Origin: DASXKD01 sp963734725
GTDB lineage: Bacteria > Actinomycetota > Actinomycetes > Streptosporangiales > Streptosporangiaceae
Assembly: GCA_963734725.1 (NCBI GenBank)
Contig: CAVTIX010000016.1
Coordinates: 1 to 64,000 of the forward strand
Reading direction: 5' to 3'
Length of the DNA stretch: 64,000 nucleotides
The notes under the pieces are model-generated. The model was given only the letters and a program-made list of their open reading frames with translations. It was not told the DNA's origin and made no database searches. A program made the translations under genes and the position numbers. Below, piece by piece: positions 33,827-42,603 of this stretch (position 1 is the first letter of the stretch; each line of letters starts with the position of its first letter).

Positions 33827-34522
33827 TCAGCCAAGCTGGTCGGGCCAGGGGGGAAGGGCCAGGTGGATCATCAAGATCACCAGCCCGGCCAGCACGACGG
33901 CGGCCGCCGGGCGCCAGCGCCGCTCCAGGCTGGTGATCGTGGCCAGCAGCGTGGGCCAGGGCACCTCCCGGGCGAACCAGTACGCCAGCACGGACGGGAT
34001 GATCACCAGGAAGATCGCGATCAAGCCGTAGATGACGTAGCCGAGCACCCAGAAGTCGCCGCTGGTCGCCGCCGCGATGATGCTGCCGATGGCGATTGCG
34101 GCCAGCGCCAGCGGAACGTAGAACAGCGCGGGCGCCGGGCTGATGTCCGCCGGGGTCTTGCTGAGCCGGCCATTGTAGGTCCGGCCGACGCCCGCGCCGG
34201 TCCCGCGGCCGAGCCCGCCCTGGCTGTAGGCCAGCGAACCGGGCTGGCTGACCGGGACCCGGACGAAGTAGAAAGCGACGATGACGATCACCGCCACGAC
34301 GATGACGGCCGTCGGCGGCCACAGCGCATCCAGATGGGCGATCGTGTCCGACAGCGAGGGCCACGGCGGGTTGGCCAGGGCCGCCCAGCTCTCCGGGACG
34401 CCGAAGACCAGGCCCATAAACAGCCAGAAGCCGTAGCCCCACTTCTCGGTGGTGCTCATGCCGCTGAACCGGGCCGCGAAATCCCGCCCGGTCTGCACAG
34501 AAGATCCGCTTTGCCGCGCCAC
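33827..34522 (-). CDS. Membrane protein of unknown function
   Basis: Protein of 231 residues with four hydrophobic segments (about residues 30-50, 70-90, 130-180, 200-220) and a glycine-rich soluble loop (GGLGRGTGAGVGRTYNG) between the second and third. The N-terminus contains MSTTEKWGYGFWLFMG. No family recognised. Its start lies 9 bases downstream of the hydrolase stop on the same strand, so the two are probably co-transcribed. Confidence 0.65.
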   Translation of the reverse strand: MARQSGSSVQTGRDFAARFSGMSTTEKWGYGFWLFMGLVFGVPESWAALANPPWPSLSDTIAHLDALWPPTAVIVVAVIVIVAFYFVRVPVSQPGSLAYSQGGLGRGTGAGVGRTYNGRLSKTPADISPAPALFYVPLALAAIAIGSIIAAATSGDFWVLGYVIYGLIAIFLVIIPSVLAYWFAREVPWPTLLATITSLERRWRPAAAVVLAGLVILMIHLALPPWPDQLG

Positions 34523-34531
34523 GGGCAGACG

Positions 34532-35488
34532 TTACGGCTGCTCCGTCAGGCTGTGCAAGAAATCGACGAGACCGGCGAAATAGACCTGCTGATCGTCGTA
34601 CATGGCCAGGTGACTGCCGTCCGGGCAGCACAGGTACCGGCCCTGCGGCAGCGCGGCGGCCATCTGTTCCATGTGCGCCGGGTCCATTGTGTCGTGCCGG
34701 GCGCCGATGACGAGGGTCGGCACCTCGATCGAGGCGAGATCGGCGAACCGGTCCCAGCGCGCGAGCTTGGCGTCGGCGCTTATGCCCAGCTCGCTGGGCC
34801 CCTGCATGGACACGTAGATCGCCGGGTTGATGTGCGCGAAGCCGCGCTGCACCGGGTCCGGCCAGTCGGCCGGCGGCAGGCGCAGCACGTGGTGTACGTA
34901 GTGCTGCTCGGTCAGCAGCTCCATGTACCTCGGGTCCTCGATCTTTCCGGCCGCCTCCAGCGCCTTGATCTCGGCCAGCTTCGCCTGGTCCATGACTGGC
35001 ATCAGCACCTGCTCGGCGTAGGCGTTGTAGGCCGGGACGCTCGCCATCATGTTGGAGATGACCAGCGCGCGCAGGTGCCGCTGGTGCGCCAGGGCGTATT
35101 CGATGCCGAGGATGCCGCCCCACGACTGGCCGTACAGGACGAAGCTGTCGCGGTCCAGGCCCAGCGCCTGGCGGACCTGCTCCACCTCGTCCACGAACCG
35201 GTCAAGCTCCCACAGGGACGGCTCGTCCGGCTGGTCGCTGAACCCCGAGCCGAGCTGGTCGTAGTAGTAGTACTCCACCTCGGCAGCGGGCAGGAAGCTG
35301 TCGCAGGCCTCCAGGTACTCGTGGGTGGACCCCGGCCCGCCGTGCAGCAGCAGCACCCGGACCCGGGGATTATTGCCGATCCGCTTCACCCACACCTGGA
35401 ACGTGCCCTTCGGCGTGTCCACCGGGATGCGCCGCGCTCCCCCGCCCAGTACGTCGTCCCGCCCCGAGTAGTCCAGATAGCCCGTCAC
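34532..35488 (-). CDS. Proline iminopeptidase-like alpha/beta hydrolase
   Basis: Hydrolase of 318 residues of peptidase family S33. The oxyanion motif HGGPGSTHEYL, the nucleophile elbow GQSWGGILG, and the C-terminal GARHDTMDP (Asp) and PDGSHLAMYDD (His) complete the triad. These enzymes release N-terminal proline from peptides or hydrolyse related amides. No signal peptide, so cytoplasmic. Preceded by a MarR gene 27 bases upstream on the same strand, and followed by a membrane protein, giving a probable three-gene unit. Confidence 0.88.
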   Translation of the reverse strand: MTGYLDYSGRDDVLGGGARRIPVDTPKGTFQVWVKRIGNNPRVRVLLLHGGPGSTHEYLEACDSFLPAAEVEYYYYDQLGSGFSDQPDEPSLWELDRFVDEVEQVRQALGLDRDSFVLYGQSWGGILGIEYALAHQRHLRALVISNMMASVPAYNAYAEQVLMPVMDQAKLAEIKALEAAGKIEDPRYMELLTEQHYVHHVLRLPPADWPDPVQRGFAHINPAIYVSMQGPSELGISADAKLARWDRFADLASIEVPTLVIGARHDTMDPAHMEQMAAALPQGRYLCCPDGSHLAMYDDQQVYFAGLVDFLHSLTEQP

Positions 35489-35515
35489 TGTCGCCTCCTC
35501 GCGGGCGGTGGGCCC

Positions 35516-35905
35516 TCAGCGGCCGGCCGCACCCGCCCCGAGTGTGGCAGCAAGCACCGCGCGCTGGGTAGGCAGGGCCTCGGCATGCCGTCTCCGGCCG
35601 TCCTCGGTGAGGCAGACGTAGACGCCGCGGCGGTCGTTGTCGCACAGCGAGCGCTGGACCAGGCCGTGCTGTTCGAGCCGGCCGATCATCCGGGACAGGG
35701 CGCTCTGGCTCAGGTGCACGGACTCGGCCAGCTCCTGCACCCGGAACTGGCGCTCCGGGTTCTCCGTGAGGCGCTCCAGCACCTCGAACTCGGTGACCCC
35801 GAGGCTGTGCCGTTCGCCCAGGTCATGTTCCAGGGCCATGCTCACTGCCGCGTGGCTCGCCACGAGCGCGCGCCACTGGCTGACCAGCTCCGGTACCCCT
35901 GCCAT
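35516..35905 (-). CDS. MarR family transcriptional regulator
   Basis: Repressor of 129 residues with the MarR winged helix: GVTEFEVLERLTENPE, then RVQELAESVHLSQSALSRMIGRLE as recognition helix and RSLCDNDRRGVYVCLTEDG as wing. The start at 35905 has a weak ribosome site. It is divergent from a DHA2-type efflux pump, with a long inverted repeat exactly midway, so it almost certainly represses both. The hydrolase follows on the same strand and may share its control. Confidence 0.9.
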   Translation of the reverse strand: MAGVPELVSQWRALVASHAAVSMALEHDLGERHSLGVTEFEVLERLTENPERQFRVQELAESVHLSQSALSRMIGRLEQHGLVQRSLCDNDRRGVYVCLTEDGRRRHAEALPTQRAVLAATLGAGAAGR

Positions 35906-35932
35906 GGGCCGAAGTCTAGCGCCGCACCGCAG

Positions 35933-35967
35933 ATAGTTGCAAGTGCACTAAATGCAATTGCAACTAT
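35933..35967. promoter_or_regulatory. MarR operator between marR and the efflux pump
   Basis: ATAGTTGCAA (35933-35942) and TTGCAACTAT (35958-35967) form a perfect 10-base inverted repeat around a 15-base spacer, and TGCAATTGCA (35953-35962) is an inner palindrome. Further TGCA half-sites lie just beyond. The block is A/T-rich and centred about 45 bases from the pump start and 45 from the marR start, an ideal place for a shared operator. Confidence 0.75.
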
Positions 35968-35994
35968 TGCTTGTGCATGCATAGCGTGGACAGC

Positions 35995-37533
35995 ATGAAC
36001 TCGGCAACAATCTCTCCCGTCGCCGGCAGCCGCTGGAGCCCCCGCCTGTGGGGCCTCCTCGTCGTGCTGTGCGGCGCCCTGTTCCTTGACGCGCTCGACG
36101 TCTCCATGGTCGGCGTCGCCCTGCCGTCCATCCGCGCCGACCTCGGCCTGTCCACCGCCTCGCTGCAATGGGTCGTCAGCGGGTACGTGCTCGGCTACGG
36201 CGGGCTGCTGCTGCTTGGCGGGCGCGCGGCCGACCTGCTCGGCCGGCGCCGGGTGTTCCTGGTCGCGCTCGGCGTGTTCGCCGTCGCCTCGCTGCTTGGC
36301 GGCCTGGTCAGCTCCGCTGCCCTGCTCATCACCGCCCGGCTGGTCAAGGGCATGGCGGCGGCCTTCACCGCCCCGGCCGGGCTGTCCATCATCACCACCA
36401 CGTTCGCCGAGGGACCGGCCAGGAACCGGGCGCTGAGCATCTACTCGGCGTTCGGCGCGGCCGGCTTTTCGCTGGGCCTGGTGCTGTCCGGGCTGCTCAC
36501 CGAGATCAGCTGGCGGTGGACGCTGCTGCTGCCCGCGCCGATCGCGGCGGTGATCCTGGTCGCCGGGCTGCGGCTGATCCCGCGCACCGGCCAGTCGCGC
36601 CTCGCGCGCCCCGCTGCCATGGCCGGCGCCCGGGAGCACACAAACCCCGGCGCCGGCCGCCCCGCCCGGCGCGGATTCGACCTGCTCGGCGCGGCCACGG
36701 TGACCACGGGCATGCTGCTGCTGGTCTACGCGGTGGTCAGCGCGCCACAGGCCGGCTGGGCGTCGCCCCGGACCCTGGTTTCTTTCGCAACCGCCATCGC
36801 ACTGCTCGGCGCCTTCATCGCGGTCGAGCGGCGCAGCCGCGATCCCCTGCTCCGGCTGGGCATCTTCCGGTCCGGCGCGCTGACCCGCGCGAACCTCGCC
36901 GCCATGGTGCTGTTCGGCTCGTACGTCTCGTTCCAGTTCCTGGTCACCCAGTACCTGCAGATCATGGCCGGATGGTCGGCGCTGGGCACCGCGCTGGCCT
37001 TCTTGCCGGCCGGGGTCCTGGTCGCGGCCAGCACGCCGCGGATGGGATCGGTGCTCGACCGGTTCGGCCCGGCCCGGGTCGTCGCCGCCGGCTTCGCCTG
37101 CCTGGCCGCGGGTTACACGCTGTTCCTGCGGGTCGGGCCGGCGCCGGACTACCCGGCGGTGATCCTGCCGTCGCTGCTGCTCATCGGCGCGGCGTTCGGC
37201 CTGGGCTTCACGGCGCTGAACATCCTGGCCACCTCCGGCGTGGCCGACCACGAGCAGGGCCTAGCCTCCGGCATCCTGCAGACCTCGTTCCAGGTCGGCG
37301 GGGCGATCGTGCTGGCCGTGGTCACCGCGGTGATCGACGCCCGCGGGGCGGACCACGCCATCTCGGCGCACGCGCTGACCGCCTACCGGCCCGCGCTCGC
37401 GGTGATCACCGGGATCGCGGTCCTCGGCCTGGGCATCGCGCTGACCGGGCTCCGCTCGCCCCGGCTACGCCCGGCCCTGGCCGCCGCCGACCCCGCTGCG
37501 GACGAGGCGGAGCTTGAGCCGGTGGGCAGTTAG
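35995..37533 (+). CDS. DHA2-type MFS drug efflux transporter (EmrB/QacA-like)
   Basis: Transporter of 512 residues with fourteen hydrophobic segments. FLDALDVSMVGVALPSI is the helix 1 motif of the 14-helix group, GGRAADLLGRRRVF the loop 2-3 motif, and GFSLGLVLSGLLTEISWRWT carries motif C of exporters. Proton-driven export of drugs or toxic metabolites is likely. ATG 35995 has only a weak ribosome site. Controlled by the divergent MarR through the operator just upstream, and followed by a hairpin terminator. Confidence 0.9.
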   Translation: MNSATISPVAGSRWSPRLWGLLVVLCGALFLDALDVSMVGVALPSIRADLGLSTASLQWVVSGYVLGYGGLLLLGGRAADLLGRRRVFLVALGVFAVASLLGGLVSSAALLITARLVKGMAAAFTAPAGLSIITTTFAEGPARNRALSIYSAFGAAGFSLGLVLSGLLTEISWRWTLLLPAPIAAVILVAGLRLIPRTGQSRLARPAAMAGAREHTNPGAGRPARRGFDLLGAATVTTGMLLLVYAVVSAPQAGWASPRTLVSFATAIALLGAFIAVERRSRDPLLRLGIFRSGALTRANLAAMVLFGSYVSFQFLVTQYLQIMAGWSALGTALAFLPAGVLVAASTPRMGSVLDRFGPARVVAAGFACLAAGYTLFLRVGPAPDYPAVILPSLLLIGAAFGLGFTALNILATSGVADHEQGLASGILQTSFQVGGAIVLAVVTAVIDARGADHAISAHALTAYRPALAVITGIAVLGLGIALTGLRSPRLRPALAAADPAADEAELEPVGS

Positions 37534-37553
37534 CTTCTGTGCCGCCCGCCACG

Positions 37554-37590
37554 CTGCCGCCACCACTCGGCCGTCCGGTGGTGGCGGCAG
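37554..37590 (+). terminator. Hairpin after the efflux pump gene
   Basis: CTGCCGCCACCA and TGGTGGCGGCAG pair perfectly over 12 bases around a 13-base loop, starting 20 bases past the stop. No U-run follows, which is common for actinobacterial terminators. Confidence 0.65.
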
Positions 37591-37624
37591 GCGTTTCGCC
37601 TGAATTGAGCCCTGGACGGCGGAC

Positions 37625-37770
37625 GTACGCCGGCTCGCGCTGGAAGAACTGGCCCGCCGCTATCCGCGGCTGCGCCTGGCCGGAGACCAGGAGTTCACCT
37701 TCCACCCGAACATCTCGTTCAGCGGCCCGCAGGTGCTGCGGGTGTGGACCGGCGAAGCGCCCGGACCGCA
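37625..37770 (+). pseudogene. Cytochrome P450, C-terminal remnant
   Basis: The frame reads LALEELARRYPRLRLAGDQE and then FHPNISFSGPQVLRVWTG, the final strand and end of actinobacterial P450 enzymes. The heme-binding cysteine loop and everything before it are absent, and the frame then runs on without a stop into the antisense of the next gene. A remnant left by deletion of the rest of the gene. Confidence 0.7.
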
Positions 37771-37774
37771 GGCG

Positions 37775-38226
37775 TCACCGGCGCTGCCGCACCGCGAGCA
37801 GCATGCTGACGCTGAGCATCACCAGCGCGGCCTCGACCAGCAGCGACACCGTGCCCACCCAGTAGCCCCAGTTGCCGATGTCGCCCGGGTCGCCGGGCAC
37901 GCCCACGGTGCGTGAGGCGACGTAGCCGAGGAACGGCGCGGCGCCGAGCAGCGCGCCCGCCGCCCAGCCCAGCCAGGCAGGCCCGAACCAAGCCGGCCGG
38001 GGCAGCAGCAGGATCAGCGCGGTCAGCACGCCGCCCACCTCGATCAGCCGGTAGCCCCAGCCGATCCAAGCCGGGTCCGCCAGGGCGGTGACGCCCCCTG
38101 ATCGGCCACGTGCACCGCCGCGACCGCCACCGCGAGCAGGGCACCGGCGAACCGCACCGCGAATTCCGGCGCACCGCGCGCGCTCTCCAGAACCGAATTC
38201 GTCCCGCGTGCCACTGTTTGCTGCAT
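37775..38226 (-). pseudogene. Small membrane protein, frameshifted
   Basis: From ATG 38226 (behind GGGGAGA) the frame reads MQQTVARGTN and VRFAGALLAVAVAAVHVADQ. After a run of five G near 38100 it must shift by one base to continue as GVTALADPAWIGWGYRLIEVGG and on through three hydrophobic segments to 37775, about 150 residues in all. Read together the two halves make one sensible protein with four membrane helices; function unknown. The single-base change in a G run could be a sequencing error. Confidence 0.65.
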
Positions 38227-38490
38227 CACTGATTCTCCCCTGTGCCCGTTGACTCCGACCGCGTGCTCTTTTGGGGTACGGGACACACGGGCCACGGGTT
38301 CAGCATCGGGGCCGGTCAGCGGCTGTGAGCATAGCCACATGAACCGCACGCGAGGCGGATCCGTTAAGGCATTTTGTCCATCGGCAATTGCCGTGCGAAT
38401 AGGTACGTACATTTGCTGTCGCGACGGCGCGCGTTTTCGCCGGCCGGGCGCGAACAGCAGCCGAACCGCGCCAGGCAACGCACGGAATTC

Positions 38491-39351
38491 TTAGCGCCGG
38501 CGGGCGGCGATGATCCAGGAGCGCGCGTCGAAGAACACGCCGTCGGCGGCCTGGTGCCCGGCCAGGGTTGCGCGCAACCGGTCCAGCGCCCGCTCGGCCT
38601 CTCCGGCGTCCAGTCCCGCGAGCAGGTCCCTGGTGCTGCGCAGACCGCGGACCACGTCAAAGGCCACGGCGGGATCCGGGCCGTAGTAGACCGGTTCGCG
38701 TACGTCGGTGAAGCTGATCTCGGCGAAGCCGGCCGCCGTCAGTATGCCTTCGGCGACGGCCGGGTCGGCGAGTGAGAACGGGTGCGGGCCGTCCGTGGGC
38801 GGCGGCGGCACAGGGTTGTCCCCGGCGAGGGCTTCGCGGATCGCCGTGGTCCACTCGTTGCGGTCGCGGGCCTGCCAGACCATCAGCACCAGTCGCCCGC
38901 CGTGGCTCAGCGCGTGCCCGATATTGCCGAACGCGGCCACCGGATCGGCGAAGAACATCGTGCCGAACCGGCTGATGCCGACCTCGAAGCTCGCCGCCGG
39001 GAACCGGTGCACCTGGGCGTCGGCCTGCAAGAAGCTGACATTTGCCAGCCCTTCCTCCCGGCTCAGCCTGCGCGCATGATCGAGCATCTGCGCGGAGAGA
39101 TCGATGCCCAGCGCGGCGCCGGCGACGGCGGCGCGGGCGGCATCCCGGGTGGTCTGGCCGGTGCCGCAGCCGATGTCAAGCACCCGGTCGCGCGGCGCCA
39201 CGTCCGCGGCGGCGCGGAACCGCTCGTTGTGCGGACGGGTCTCGGCATCGAACACCGCGGCGTGCCTGGTCCGGTGCGCACCGGCCGGCCCATCCCACTC
39301 GGCGGCCTGCGCGGCGTTGGCGCACGCCCGGGCCTCTTGCGGTTCGGCCAT
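38491..39351 (-). CDS. Class I SAM-dependent methyltransferase
   Basis: Methyltransferase of 286 residues. DRVLDIGCGTGQTTRD (motif I, SAM binding) is at about residue 55, ALGIDLSAQML follows as the acidic ribose contact, then ISRFGTMFFAD and GGRLVLMVWQ as motifs for the sheet. N-terminal WDGPAGAHRTRHAAVFD is typical of the UbiE-like small-molecule group. Substrate unknown. Single gene on the minus strand. Confidence 0.88.
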   Translation of the reverse strand: MAEPQEARACANAAQAAEWDGPAGAHRTRHAAVFDAETRPHNERFRAAADVAPRDRVLDIGCGTGQTTRDAARAAVAGAALGIDLSAQMLDHARRLSREEGLANVSFLQADAQVHRFPAASFEVGISRFGTMFFADPVAAFGNIGHALSHGGRLVLMVWQARDRNEWTTAIREALAGDNPVPPPPTDGPHPFSLADPAVAEGILTAAGFAEISFTDVREPVYYGPDPAVAFDVVRGLRSTRDLLAGLDAGEAERALDRLRATLAGHQAADGVFFDARSWIIAARRR

Positions 39352-39864
39352 GTCCGCCTCTCCTCTCCTCGCATCTAGCAGGTGACGTTAGCGCTGAGGT
39401 GGATCGCGTGGCCTTAGCCGGCCTCATCCCCCGCCCGCGCGCCATCCCCGCCCACGCGCGCCGCGGTCCAGGGCCGCCACGGAGCGGGCCACTGGTGGCT
39501 CGGCCGCGCCGGCGCCGACCGCCGCGGAGTCGGCTGCCCTAGCGCGGACTGGCCCAGGTGAGAAATGACCCCCTGGGCCAGCAAAGCCGCCAGGTTGGCT
39601 ACTTGGGACCCACGTGACTCGTTAGTAACATCTCGAGAAGTTTGCCCTCAGGAAAACATGGATGTCCTGTTACGCTCGATGTGGGGCTTGCACGGCGAAC
39701 CTGTTGAGTGGGCTGTCTGCACATGACCAATGTCGCAGCGGGCCATGGCGCGGCGACTCCGTCGGCAGACTGCTTGGCAGCACGGCCGCCTGGCGCTGCG
39801 CACGACTAGCGAGCAATGCAATCCCCCGAGGTCCGCACCCTTTCCTTACCGGGGGGGATGGCTG
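39352..39864. other. Intergenic region upstream of the histidine kinase
   Basis: About 510 bases between the methyltransferase and kinase starts. No gene, tRNA or strong hairpin seen. The part from 39600 to 39730 is less GC-rich (CTCGTTAGTAACATCTCGAG) and is the likeliest promoter region for the kinase, but no clear -10/-35 pair could be picked. Confidence 0.4.
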
Positions 39865-42462
39865 ATGAGTTGGCACACGCGGTCAGTTCGCGCCAGGATT
39901 TTACTGCTTGTGCTGATCCCGGTGCTATCGCTGTTCGGGCTGTACCTGTTCATTACGGGCATCACCGGGAAAGACGCGCTGAATCTGGCGCGCGCACGAG
40001 CGCTGAAGAGCACCACGAGCGAACCGGTAAGCAATTTCCTCGGGCAACTGGATACCGAACGCGTATTCGCGCTGACCTATCTTTCGGCGCCTGCTCGCCG
40101 GAATCTCGCCAAGCTCCGGACGCAGGAGGCTGCCACCGGGCACGCGACCGCAGCGCTGCGCGCCGCCCTCACCTTCGACAGCACGCTCAGCAACGCCGCG
40201 CCTGCGGCGCAGCAGGCCGCCGTGACCGTGCTCCGGGATGCCGCCGAGCTGCCCCGGCTGCATTCGTCGATCGCTTCGCGAGCCGTGACGCGGCCGCAAG
40301 CGCTGACCGCCTATGACAAAGTGATCGGGGACTCCTACCTGCTGTTGCACCAGGTGATCCTCACCGGGACAAGCACGCCCAGCGTCGCCCAGGCCCTGGC
40401 GCTGGAGCGTATCGCCAAGTCGGGGGAAGCGCTGCTGCAGGAGAACGCGCTGCTGGTGTCCGACCTGGCTGCGCACAGGTTCCCGCTCGCCGACCAGCAC
40501 GCCTTCACCCGGCTGACCGGGGCGCGCACGACGCTCTACGACCAGGCGCTGCCCGAACTCGCCCCCCGCTACCGGGCGATGTACCAAAGGGACGTCAGCC
40601 CCGGCGCCTACGCCGCGCTGACCGCGCTGGAGAACACCATTATCGGCAGCCGGCGCTCGCCGTTGCCGCCCCGGGTGGCGCCCGGGCACTGGGAGCGCGC
40701 CGTGCAGGGCGTCTCGTCCGGGCTCGAGCGGGCGGGAACGCAGGCGGCTACCGCCCTTGATCAGCAGGCCGAGCACCAGGTGCGGATTACCAACCTGCGG
40801 CTGCTGCTGTCCGCCGGGCTCGGCCTGCTGGCCGTGGTGGCGTCCATCATCGTCTCGCTGCTGGTCGGCCGCGGGCTGGTGCGGGAGCTATCTGGCCTGC
40901 GCCGGTCCGCCGGGGACCTGGCCGACCACCGGCTGCCCCAGATGGTGGACCAGCTAGCCACTGGCGAAAACCCGGACGTGGCGGAGGCGCCGCTGGACAT
41001 CAAGGTCAAGACTACGGAGATCGCCCAGATCCGGGACGCCCTCGCCAAGGTGCAGCACACCGCGGTAGACGCGGCCCTGGGCCAGGCACGGCTGCGCCAG
41101 AGCATGGGCGAGGTCTTCCGCAACCTGGCCCGGCGCAGCCAGTCGCTGCTGCACCGCCAGCTCGCGCTGCTGGACCGGATGGAACGCCGGACCGAAGACC
41201 CGCAAGAGCTGGAAGACCTGTTCCGCATCGACCACCTGGCCCTCTGCATGCGGCGGCACGCGGAAAGCCTGATCATCTTGTCCGGCCAGTCGCCCGCGCG
41301 GGGCTGGCGGAACCCGGTCCCGTTCGTGGATGTCATCCGGGCGGCGGTCGCCGAGGTGGAGGACTACACCCGGGTCAGCGTGATCTCCGCGGGCGACACC
41401 GGCCTGGCCGGCCCGGCCGTCGGCGACGTCATCCACATGATCGCCGAGCTGGTCGAGAACGCCACCATCTACTCCCCGCCGAACACGGCGGTGGTCATCC
41501 AGGGCGGCATCGTGGGCCAGGGTTTCGCGGTCGAGATCGAGGACCGCGGGCTCGGCATGAGCGACGGCAAGCTGGCCGAGGCCAACGCCAGCCTCGCCCA
41601 CCCGCTCCCGTTCGAGTCGGCCGGCGCCGACCAGCTCGGCCTGCTGGTGGTCGGGCAGCTCGCGAAACGCCACGACATCCAGGTCACGCTGCGGCGCAAC
41701 CCTTACGGCGGAACGACCGCGATCGTGCTGCTCCCGCACGGCCTCGTGGTGGCCGAAGGATTCGGCGAGCTATCGCCTGCCAAGGCCTTGGAGGTCGCGC
41801 AGCCGATGCTGGGCCGGCAGCTCGCCGGGGAACAGAACGGTTTTGCCGACGAGGCGGACACCGAGCCGGACCTGCCCGGCGGTGGGGGGCCCGGCGCGGC
41901 CGCTGTCGCGGGCGCACCAACGCTGGCCTACCAGGCCGCACCGCCCGCAGCCGCACCGCCCGCAGCCGCCGCACCGCCCGCAGCCGCACCGCCCGCAGCC
42001 GCACCGCCGCGCGTGGAGGCCGGCCCGCCGCCCTCGGCCGAGACAGACGCACCGGACCAGGCTGAGGCAGAGTCCCAGGCGTGGACCGGCATGGAGTCGC
42101 CGGCCTGGAACGGCCCGCCGCAGCCGGCGAACCCGCCGACGCGGAACGGCACGAACCCGCCGGTGCTGCCCCGGCGGGTGCGCCAGGCCAGCCCTGTGAC
42201 CGGACTCAAGGATGGCCCGCCGCACTACTCTTCGCTGCCCGGCAGATTCCCGAGCCCGCGCTCCCCGGGAGATGCCAGGACTACCTCGTCCGCGATCCAG
42301 TACGGCGTGTGGCGGGGGTGGTCCATGCCCGGCAGGGCCGACGGCCTGCCGCAGGTGCCCGGTGCGGCGGGGGATGGCGGCACAGGTTCCAGCGGCACGG
42401 CGGAGGATGGCGGCGCAGCTTCCGGCGGCGCCACCGGTGAAGGCGGCACCCACGGGACGTAG
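39865..42462 (+). CDS. Nitrate/nitrite-sensing-domain histidine kinase of conservon type
   Basis: Membrane sensor kinase of 865 residues. A first helix (ILLLVLIPVLSLFGLYLFI) is followed by a ~290-residue outer helical domain of the nitrate/nitrite-sensor kind, a second helix near residue 315, a HAMP-like linker, FRIDHLALCMRRHAESLI as the phospho-acceptor region, and an ATPase domain with ELVENATIYSPP (N box) and EDRGLGMSD (G box). The last ~200 residues are Pro/Ala/Gly-rich and disordered. Streptomyces conservons put such a kinase before roadblock, DUF742 and GTPase genes; none follow here. GGGGGGGA precedes ATG 39865. Confidence 0.85.
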   Translation: MSWHTRSVRARILLLVLIPVLSLFGLYLFITGITGKDALNLARARALKSTTSEPVSNFLGQLDTERVFALTYLSAPARRNLAKLRTQEAATGHATAALRAALTFDSTLSNAAPAAQQAAVTVLRDAAELPRLHSSIASRAVTRPQALTAYDKVIGDSYLLLHQVILTGTSTPSVAQALALERIAKSGEALLQENALLVSDLAAHRFPLADQHAFTRLTGARTTLYDQALPELAPRYRAMYQRDVSPGAYAALTALENTIIGSRRSPLPPRVAPGHWERAVQGVSSGLERAGTQAATALDQQAEHQVRITNLRLLLSAGLGLLAVVASIIVSLLVGRGLVRELSGLRRSAGDLADHRLPQMVDQLATGENPDVAEAPLDIKVKTTEIAQIRDALAKVQHTAVDAALGQARLRQSMGEVFRNLARRSQSLLHRQLALLDRMERRTEDPQELEDLFRIDHLALCMRRHAESLIILSGQSPARGWRNPVPFVDVIRAAVAEVEDYTRVSVISAGDTGLAGPAVGDVIHMIAELVENATIYSPPNTAVVIQGGIVGQGFAVEIEDRGLGMSDGKLAEANASLAHPLPFESAGADQLGLLVVGQLAKRHDIQVTLRRNPYGGTTAIVLLPHGLVVAEGFGELSPAKALEVAQPMLGRQLAGEQNGFADEADTEPDLPGGGGPGAAAVAGAPTLAYQAAPPAAAPPAAAAPPAAAPPAAAPPRVEAGPPPSAETDAPDQAEAESQAWTGMESPAWNGPPQPANPPTRNGTNPPVLPRRVRQASPVTGLKDGPPHYSSLPGRFPSPRSPGDARTTSSAIQYGVWRGWSMPGRADGLPQVPGAAGDGGTGSSGTAEDGGAASGGATGEGGTHGT
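41931..42012 (+). repeat. Short tandem repeat coding for APPAA units
   Basis: Within the kinase tail, a 15-base unit close to GCACCGCCCGCAGCC is repeated about five times, with one 3-base slip. It codes for Ala-Pro-Pro-Ala-Ala repeats, an extended flexible linker. Copy number probably varies by slippage. Confidence 0.75.
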
Positions 42463-42498
42463 CCGCGCCCGACTGCGGGTGGCCGCAGCCGGCAAGGC

Positions 42499-42559
42499 GG
42501 CGCCCGTAGGGATGACGGCGCCCGTAGGGCATGGCGGCGCCCGTAGGGCATGGCGGCGC
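42499..42559. repeat. Three tandem copies of an 18-19 base unit
   Basis: CGGCGCCCGTAGGG followed by ATGA or CATGG is repeated three times with a fourth partial copy, between the kinase stop and the lipid kinase start. Each unit carries an ATG, one of which opens the longest frame of the next gene, so the repeat may blur its start. Confidence 0.7.
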
Positions 42560-42603
42560 CGGACCGCCCGTGGCCGCGCACCGCGCGGCGCTATGCTCGC
42601 CCC

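Noticed and set aside
41930..42012. CRISPR-like repeat array
   Set aside because: The units are contiguous without spacers and code for an Ala/Pro linker; no cas genes are present.
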